From Thermocaproicibacter sp002410755 (GTDB lineage Bacteria > Bacillota > Clostridia > Oscillospirales > Acutalibacteraceae), in assembly GCA_036839715.1 (NCBI GenBank), contig DAITDU010000009.1:1-55114 (forward strand): 55,114 bases of DNA, in the 5' to 3' direction. The position numbers were made by a program, and so were the translations under genes. The notes under the pieces were generated by a model that had not been told where the DNA came from, searched no databases, and saw only the letters and a program-made list of their open reading frames with translations. Positions within the stretch are counted from its first letter, which is position 1, and each line of letters starts with the position of its first letter. Positions 50,420 to 55,114 of this stretch are shown in pieces.

Positions 50420-52258
50420 TCAATCTTCACGGAGCCGGAGCTGACCAATTTCGTCTTTTAGACGGTTAGCCTGAGCCGAAAGTTCCTCACTTGCTGCAGC
50501 ACTTTCTTCCGCTGTTGCAGAATTCGTCTGAATAACTGCAGATACTTGGTCAATTCCCTGAGTGACCTGCGAAATAGATAGAGACTGCGCAGAGGATGCA
50601 TCTTTAATACTTTGAATCGTTGTATTGATTGACGATCCCTCTTGAGCAATTTTTGAAAAGGTTCCTGCCGTTTTGGATGCTAAAGAAAGACCTTCTTCTA
50701 CCCGTTCGGAAGAATTGCCAATAAGCTCTGCGGTTTGTTTTGCCGCGTCAGCAGATTTACCTGCCAAATTACGGATTTCTTCGGCAACAACAGCAAAGCC
50801 TCTTCCTGCTTCCCCTGCGCGCGCTGCTTCAACAGAAGCATTCAATGCCAGAATATTTGTTTGGAAAGCAATGCTGTCAATTACTTTAATAATTTTTGTG
50901 ATTTCCATGGAAGCAGAAGAAATCGAATCCATTGCATCCAGCAACTGCTTCATCTGTTGATCTCCTGTTTCCGCAGCTTCTGCAGCAGAACTAATCGTCT
51001 TAGCAATCTCCGTAATTCCTGTAAAAGTTTCATTGATTTTTGTAGAAATATCAGTAATTGAAGCAGAAAGCTCTTCCGCAGAACTAGCCTGTTCCGTAGA
51101 ACCCTGTGCTAATTCCTGTGCACCATCTGCTACCTGCTGCGAACCGCTGTCAACTTGTTCAGCAGATATCCGAATGGCTTTCATGGACCTGTTCAGATTA
51201 TCCAGGATAGTGTTAACAGCTTCAGAAATCGGTTTAAAATCTCCGTTGTAACTCCGAATTGCCTCATAGTCACACTTACCTGCTGCTATGCCGCGAAGAA
51301 TCGACGAAACTTCCGTAACTACGCCCTGTATCCGATCACAAGACTGATTCAAAGAAGAAGCTACCACTCCAAATTCATTACGGGACTGGTACTCGGTGCG
51401 TATACTTAGATTTCCATCAGCAAGTCCTACGGTGCAATTCATTATTTTTTCGAGTGCAGCATTCATTTCATTGGAAATGCGAATTCCCATAACAATGGAA
51501 AACACAATGCCCCCTGTTGCCAAAACAATAAGAAGAATTAAAGACATCCGGTTTCGTGCAACATCATCTTGATATTCTTTTTCTGCTGTTTCAACGCGGG
51601 CGGTCAAATAGTCAGAATATGCTTTTAACACTCTGTCATTTATAGTACTGCTTGCTCTTCTTAAATACGTATTTGCATTGTCACTGTAACCTTCTTTTGC
51701 ACACTTTAAAGCTTCTTGAAGCTCTGCTTCTCCAACATTTTCAAAATCGGCTTCCGCTGTCTCTAGTTTTGTTCTCCATTCCGGCGTCATAACCGTCGTC
51801 ATCAATTTCTTATGAGCTTCTTCATAGTCTTTGGCTCTTGCTTTTGCTACAGTTGCAATGCTTGACATCGAAGTTGTATCCTTTACATTCAATACTGCTT
51901 CCTCGCTAAGTGACAGTGCTAAAAGGGCATTCTGCCGTACCTCCAGCAAAGCCGGCATTGACTCAAACCGCACCTGCATACTTGACTCTGTTTGAGCAGA
52001 CTCCTGCATGCCATAAATTCCAACACCAGCCAGAATGGCTGAAATAACTGCAAGCAATAGGAAAGCAGACAACAGACGTCTTTTTACCTTCATGTTTCGA
52101 AAAAAGCCCCGTGCTGTCTTCTGTTCCCCGTTTGTTTCTTTTGTGCTGCTGCTTAATTTGTCCTTTTGGGCTGTAGAATGCATTTTAATAAATTTTTTCT
52201 TCATTGAAGCAAACAGTTTCTGTGCCCCGGCTTTCACTTTCTGAAAAAAGCCCTTCAT
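50420..52258 (-). CDS. Methyl-accepting chemotaxis protein with N-terminal cytosolic extension
   Basis: A 612-aa chemoreceptor. A basic, polar extension of about 60 residues precedes membrane helix 1 (LLSAFLLLAVISAILAGVGI, about 62-82). An extracellular helical-bundle sensor region of the 4HB type (about 85-235) follows, then helix 2 (LILLIVLATGGIVFSIVMGI), HAMP, and the signalling domain with tip IAFQTNILALNASVEAARAG. The extension and the start of the canonical part both carry a GFF-basic motif (GFFQKVK, GFFRNMK). ATG 52258 has GGGGGA upstream, so the extension looks real. No conserved CheR-docking pentapeptide is seen. Confidence 0.95.
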   Translation of the reverse strand: MKGFFQKVKAGAQKLFASMKKKFIKMHSTAQKDKLSSSTKETNGEQKTARGFFRNMKVKRRLLSAFLLLAVISAILAGVGIYGMQESAQTESSMQVRFESMPALLEVRQNALLALSLSEEAVLNVKDTTSMSSIATVAKARAKDYEEAHKKLMTTVMTPEWRTKLETAEADFENVGEAELQEALKCAKEGYSDNANTYLRRASSTINDRVLKAYSDYLTARVETAEKEYQDDVARNRMSLILLIVLATGGIVFSIVMGIRISNEMNAALEKIMNCTVGLADGNLSIRTEYQSRNEFGVVASSLNQSCDRIQGVVTEVSSILRGIAAGKCDYEAIRSYNGDFKPISEAVNTILDNLNRSMKAIRISAEQVDSGSQQVADGAQELAQGSTEQASSAEELSASITDISTKINETFTGITEIAKTISSAAEAAETGDQQMKQLLDAMDSISSASMEITKIIKVIDSIAFQTNILALNASVEAARAGEAGRGFAVVAEEIRNLAGKSADAAKQTAELIGNSSERVEEGLSLASKTAGTFSKIAQEGSSINTTIQSIKDASSAQSLSISQVTQGIDQVSAVIQTNSATAEESAAASEELSAQANRLKDEIGQLRLRED

Positions 52259-52434
52259 TATTTCATGTCCCCCATCTGCTTTTACAATAAGCTTCTTCTA
52301 AATTTTTCCCTGTACTACAGAATGTGCCTGCACAAATTTTTAATTGCTAAACTATCCAGCAGTCAATTAGGCAGCATCTTATGATAACTTTGCAACATGA
52401 ACTGTTAAGATGTACTTTGCACACTCCAGTTTAT

Positions 52435-52459
52435 TTATCGGCTGATAATTTGGCTTTTG
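52435..52459 (-). promoter_or_regulatory. Possible sigma-D promoter of the second mcp
   Basis: On the minus strand GCCGATAA (52435-52442), identical to the flgM -10 box. The best -35 is CAAA (52456-52459) with a 13-bp spacer, shorter than the 15 bp at the other sites. It lies about 180 bp upstream of the receptor. The -10 is convincing, the -35 is not. Confidence 0.45.
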
Positions 52460-52541
52460 AAGCTAATAAGAAAAAAAATTGGTAAAACTGCAAATTTTGA
52501 TGTTTTTTAGTCTGACACAGCAGCTTATTTTATGGCATTAA

Positions 52542-52568
52542 TTAGCACTCATGCCAAGTGAGTGCTAA
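52542..52568 (+). promoter_or_regulatory. CIRCE operator (HrcA binding site)
   Basis: TTAGCACTC (52542-52550), nine bases, GAGTGCTAA (52560-52568). This is a perfect match to the CIRCE consensus inverted repeat bound by the heat-shock repressor HrcA. It lies 113 bp before the hsp20 start. hrcA itself is not in the window. Confidence 0.96.
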
Positions 52569-52681
52569 TTTTTACAATTTGGACATATTTATTCTCTTTT
52601 CTCTTCATATTTTCCAGATATACTAAAAGCATCAAATGGAACAAAAGTTCTAAAATGATAATAATGATGGAGGGTTTTACT

Positions 52682-53110
52682 ATGATGTACATGACACCTT
52701 TTGACCAAAGAAGCAGCAGTTTGTTTGATGCTTTTGACAGGATGATGAATGGGACCTTTTGGGGAAGAATGGAAAAGCAATGTGCACCTTGCCGTACAGA
52801 CATTATTGATGCCGGCAGCAAGTTTGTACTGAGAGCCGATATGCCCGGCTTCCAAAAGGAAAATATTAAAGTCAGCGTAAAGGATAATGAGCTTACCATT
52901 TCTGCCGAGCGTCAGGATAATCTAAAAGACACGGAGAATAATAAATATGTCTACCGTGAAAGAAGGTATGATTCTCTTAGCCGTAGTTTCGACATTAAAG
53001 GCATTGATACTGATAAAATCACTGCTTCCTACGAAAATGGCGTGCTTGAACTTCAGCTTCCAAAGGTCGTAGAAACGAAACCGGATGCTCAGGCAATTAA
53101 AATCGACTAA
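52682..53110 (+). CDS. Small heat-shock protein, Hsp20/alpha-crystallin family
   Basis: A 142-aa ATP-independent chaperone. A short Phe/Met-rich N-terminal arm (DQRSSSLFDAFDRMMNGTFW) is followed by the alpha-crystallin domain (VLRADMPGFQKENIKVSVKD, and the ASYENGVLELQLPK motif, where A-x-x-x-x-G-V-L is diagnostic). It ends QAIKID, with an I-x-I-like tail. ATG 52682 has GGAGGG seven bases upstream. A CIRCE in front predicts induction by heat when HrcA is inactivated. Confidence 0.96.
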   Translation: MMYMTPFDQRSSSLFDAFDRMMNGTFWGRMEKQCAPCRTDIIDAGSKFVLRADMPGFQKENIKVSVKDNELTISAERQDNLKDTENNKYVYRERRYDSLSRSFDIKGIDTDKITASYENGVLELQLPKVVETKPDAQAIKID

Positions 53111-53169
53111 GAAATCATAAAGCATTCCTTAAACACATTAAACAAAGGATAGGTTATTTGACAACCTGA

Positions 53170-53201
53170 GGGGCGAAAAACGGAAAACCGTTTTTCGCCC
53201 C
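53170..53201 (+). terminator. Hairpin after hsp20, terminator-like
   Basis: Fourteen-base perfect arms, starting GGGGCGAAAAACGG and ending CGCCCC, enclose AAAA. The arm contains a five-T run, and AAAATTTT follows instead of a clean T tract. It is a very stable stem and probably ends hsp20. Confidence 0.7.
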
Positions 53202-53260
53202 AAAATTTTATGAATAACAACCGACATAAAATAGATTTTATTTTGCCGTTATCAGGAAGC

Positions 53261-53289
53261 TTGACTTGAGCACTTTACTGCGGTACCAT
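53261..53289 (+). promoter_or_regulatory. Putative sigma-A promoter of brnQ
   Basis: TTGACT (53261-53266), 17-bp spacer, TACCAT (53284-53289), about 50 bp before the brnQ start. Confidence 0.6.
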
Positions 53290-53338
53290 AGTTGCCATAA
53301 CATTAAGTTGGCACTTTGTGGAATGTGAGGGCAAAAAG

Positions 53339-54658
53339 ATGGATAAGTTGTCTCGAAAAAAGCAACTGTTATTTGGAGTTACTTTATTTTCTATGTTTTT
53401 TGGTGCCGGTAATTTGATATTTCCCCCTTATCTTGGTTATCAGGCGGGGCGGGAAGCGCTCCCTGCATTTCTGGGTTTTGCGGCCAGTGCGGTGGGGCTT
53501 CCAATTCTAGGCGTTATTGCAGTGGTTCGGAACAATGGTTTGCATAGCCTTGCCGGACGTGTAAGCAAACCATTTGCGGCAATTTATACCATGCTTATTT
53601 ACCTGTCCATTGGGCCATGCCTTGCAATTCCACGTACGGCGAGCACTTCTTTTGAAATGGCAGTTACACCGTTTCTGCCTGACCGTTCGTTGACATTTTG
53701 GCTTCAAATTCTCTATTCTGCCATTTTTTTCAGTATCGCACTGGTGTTGGCACTGCGTCCGACGCACCTTGTCAATCTTCTGGGAAGGCATCTTGCACCG
53801 GTTCTTCTAATCCTGATTGCTGTGCTAACATTCGGTGGCATTTTTTATGGCTTTTCAGGTACAAATGCCCCATCAGGGAATTATGCTTCTGCTCCAGCTG
53901 TGCAGGGGTTCCTGGATGGTTACCAGACGATGGATGCAATTGCAGCACTAATCTTTGGAATGGTTTTCACCATGAACATTGCCAATTACGGAGTTACGGA
54001 CAAAATTTCCGTCTATCATACAACGGTCCATGCTGGCTGGATAGCGGCAGTCTTATTCGCTGCAGTTTATGGTTCCCTAACCTGGGTCGGAGCGGCAGGC
54101 GCCGCAGGCAGCAAAGTGGAAAACGGTGCCCAGGCACTTTCTTATGTTGCAATGAGGCTCTTTGGACAAGGCGGAGAAATCATTTTGGCTGCCATCTTTT
54201 TCATTGCATGCCTGAATACCTGCATTAGCTTAATCTGTTGCTGTGGCGAGTATTTTCATAAACTGATGCCTAAAATATCTTATTCAGCCTGGGCGTCGGT
54301 GTTTGCGGTGTTTTCCGCAGTGGTGGCAAATGCAGGGCTGAATGCCATTCTGAAGTTTTCCATTCCAGTCCTTGACGGCCTTTATCCTATGGCCATTGTG
54401 CTGATTGGACTTGCTTTTCTTCCAAAAGATTTTCATACATCTCGGCCGCTCCTTTATCCCCTTTCGATAGCGCTGACGGGTATTGTAAGCATAACGGCTT
54501 CCCTACACAGCGCAGGCCTTAACATCCCATTCCTCACAGAGACAGTTAATCAGCTTCCACTTGCCTCCTTTGGCCTTGAATGGCTGGTCCCTGCTCTTGT
54601 GGGCATTGCCATTGGAATGTTTGCTGTCCGAAAGAATGCAGCCTCGGCTGCTGCATGA
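53339..54658 (+). CDS. brnQ: Branched-chain amino acid transport carrier BrnQ
   Basis: A 439-aa cation-coupled carrier for Leu/Ile/Val (LIVCS family), with about 12 membrane helices. The N terminus KKQLLFGVTLFSMFFGAGNL followed by IFPPYLGYQAG is the family signature, with IGPCLAIPRTASTSFEMA further on. ATG 53339 has GAGG eight bases upstream; GTG 53318 is less likely. It stands alone between hsp20 and the leader region at the right edge. Confidence 0.96.
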   Translation: MDKLSRKKQLLFGVTLFSMFFGAGNLIFPPYLGYQAGREALPAFLGFAASAVGLPILGVIAVVRNNGLHSLAGRVSKPFAAIYTMLIYLSIGPCLAIPRTASTSFEMAVTPFLPDRSLTFWLQILYSAIFFSIALVLALRPTHLVNLLGRHLAPVLLILIAVLTFGGIFYGFSGTNAPSGNYASAPAVQGFLDGYQTMDAIAALIFGMVFTMNIANYGVTDKISVYHTTVHAGWIAAVLFAAVYGSLTWVGAAGAAGSKVENGAQALSYVAMRLFGQGGEIILAAIFFIACLNTCISLICCCGEYFHKLMPKISYSAWASVFAVFSAVVANAGLNAILKFSIPVLDGLYPMAIVLIGLAFLPKDFHTSRPLLYPLSIALTGIVSITASLHSAGLNIPFLTETVNQLPLASFGLEWLVPALVGIAIGMFAVRKNAASAAA

Positions 54659-54750
54659 ACACAGGACAGTTGGGCTGTGGATGTTAGCGGCAATGCGGTT
54701 GACAGGTTGTGCTTTCTTTCGTTAAAAAATTAAATTGTTGATATTTGCTC

Positions 54751-54780
54751 TTGCAATTCATGGAAAACATATGCTATAAT
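54751..54780 (+). promoter_or_regulatory. Sigma-A promoter of the right-edge leader
   Basis: TTGCAA (54751-54756), 18-bp spacer, TATAAT (54775-54780) with TGC directly before it (extended -10). This is one of the best housekeeping promoters in the window. Transcription should start near 54787, about 65 nt before the leader peptide. Confidence 0.85.
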
Positions 54781-54850
54781 CAAACCCGTGCAATTCCGTG
54801 GGCCGTCAGAGCAGGCCGAAAATCAAATCTTTAGAAAGGAGGGCTAAGCT

Positions 54851-54970
54851 ATGATTCAATTAAAAAGCGACAAAATGTTTTCGCTTTTGAGGAGAGGCAT
54901 CTTCTTTGATTGTCCTACGTTGGCTGGCCCTCTTTTTAGGATGGGAAAAGATTATATGCGGAGCCGTTAA
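54851..54970 (+). CDS. 39-aa leader peptide
   Basis: A short frame, MIQLKSDKMFSLLRRG to KDYMRSR, with a strong AAAGGAGGG seven bases before its ATG, so it should be translated well. It is basic and has no membrane segment or known domain. Its last third encodes one arm of a hairpin (54940-54949 with 54978-54987), and a terminator follows at 55001-55035 before the next gene. This layout points to a regulatory leader peptide rather than a working protein. Confidence 0.7.
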   Translation: MIQLKSDKMFSLLRRGIFFDCPTLAGPLFRMGKDYMRSR

Positions 54971-55035
54971 CCACATATTTTCCCATCAGGATAAAAAAGA
55001 GCCGTATGCCTTCTAAGGGGCATGCGGCATTTTTT
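54940..55035 (+). promoter_or_regulatory. Putative transcription attenuator
   Basis: Hairpin A: GATGGGAAAA (54940-54949) with TTTTCCCATC (54978-54987). Terminator: GCCGTATGCC (55001-55010) with GGCATGCGGC (55019-55028), one G-U pair, then ATTTTTT. ATGCGG near 54956-54961, at the end of the leader frame, can pair with CCGTAT of the terminator arm and so could form an antiterminator. A ribosome paused in the leader peptide would disturb hairpin A and could shift the balance. The alternative pairing is inferred. Confidence 0.6.
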
Positions 55036-55080
55036 GTCTTCCATTTTAAAACTCGCTTTATATGCAAAGGAGGAAATCAC

Positions 55081-55114
55081 ATGCAACAGAAAAAGCCCCT
55101 GAGCCGTATGGGCT
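55081..55114 (+). CDS. Start of a gene cut by the window edge, product unknown
   Basis: ATG 55081 follows AAAGGAGG at a good distance and opens a frame MQQKKPLSRMG that runs off the right edge. Eleven residues are too few to identify. Several MATE efflux transporters have a short polar start of this kind (x-PL-x-x-M), and attenuated efflux genes are common, so a transporter is a guess only. It is the gene controlled by the leader at 54851-55035. Confidence 0.55.
   Translation, partial: MQQKKPLSRMG

Larger units (their letters stand above)
52259..52681. other. Divergent intergenic region between mcp and hsp20
   Basis: A 423-bp A/T-rich gap with no credible gene. It holds the possible sigma-D promoter for the receptor, the CIRCE element for hsp20 and a possible hsp20 -35 box CTGACA at 52512-52517 without a clean -10 partner. 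Confidence 0.7.

Noticed and set aside
1..55114. CRISPR arrays, tRNA or rRNA genes, insertion sequences, prophage genes
   Set aside because: No regularly spaced repeats, RNA gene cores, transposase motifs or phage modules were seen; nearly all DNA is accounted for by recognised genes.

Overview
The window looks like chromosome of a motile, low-to-middle GC Gram-positive bacterium of the class Clostridia, probably an Oscillospiraceae/Ruminococcaceae-type lineage. The evidence is a sigma-D-type flagellar regulon, a CheC/CheD/FliY adaptation and phosphatase set, FlbD (SwrD), FliW with CsrA, DnaD with a DnaI-like helicase loader, and an HrcA-type CIRCE operator. The species cannot be named from the sequence alone. 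No rRNA, tRNA, CRISPR array, insertion sequence or prophage was seen.

Layout. 1-2.2 kb: the end of a DnaD-like gene, a DnaC/DnaI-like loader and a DUF1848 protein. 2.2-6.2 kb (minus): cheA-cheR-cheB. 6.4-8.2 kb (plus): a FliK-like gene overlapping a stand-alone FlhB C-terminal-domain gene, resembling the Bacillus ylqG-ylqH arrangement. 8.2-11.8 kb (plus): a sigma-D unit cheW-pilZ-cheW-mcp. 11.9-15.3 kb (plus): a sigma-D unit fliD-fliS-(fliT-like). 40.5 down to 15.2 kb (minus): one run of about 30 close or overlapping genes, flgB-flgC-fliE-F-G-H-I-J-K-flgD-(TIGR02530)-flgE-flbD-motA-motB-fliM-fliY-cheY-fliO-P-Q-R-flhB-flhA-sigD-flgF-flgG-fapA-cheC-cheD. It has a good sigma-A promoter about 270 bp upstream of flgB. 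40.9-47.7 kb (plus): a divergent late operon flgM-flgN-flgK-flgL-orf-fliW-csrA, then flagellin from its own sigma-D promoter. 47.8-55.1 kb: a glycosyltransferase, enolase, a second chemoreceptor (minus), Hsp20 under a perfect CIRCE, a BrnQ transporter, and at the right edge a leader peptide with a terminator before a gene that runs off the window.

How it works together. The minus-strand operon builds the basal body, export gate, switch, stator and hook and makes sigma-D. FlgM holds sigma-D until the hook is complete. Five good sigma-D promoters (four TAAA and one TAAG -35 boxes, the good ones all with 15-bp spacers) then switch on cap, junction, chaperone, receptor/CheW and flagellin genes; a weaker site precedes the second receptor. 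Flagellin output is probably also limited by CsrA, because its leader carries GGA-loop hairpins, and FliW lies directly upstream of csrA. CheA-CheW-receptor arrays signal through CheY to FliM/FliY, with CheR/CheB/CheD adaptation and CheC/FliY dephosphorylation.

Most notable points: flhB has no ATG, GTG or TTG that gives a full-length protein and seems to start at ATC; several operon genes start at TTG; flhF, flhG and fliL are missing from the operon; there is an extra FliK-like/FlhB-like pair; and the right edge holds a probable peptide-dependent attenuator.
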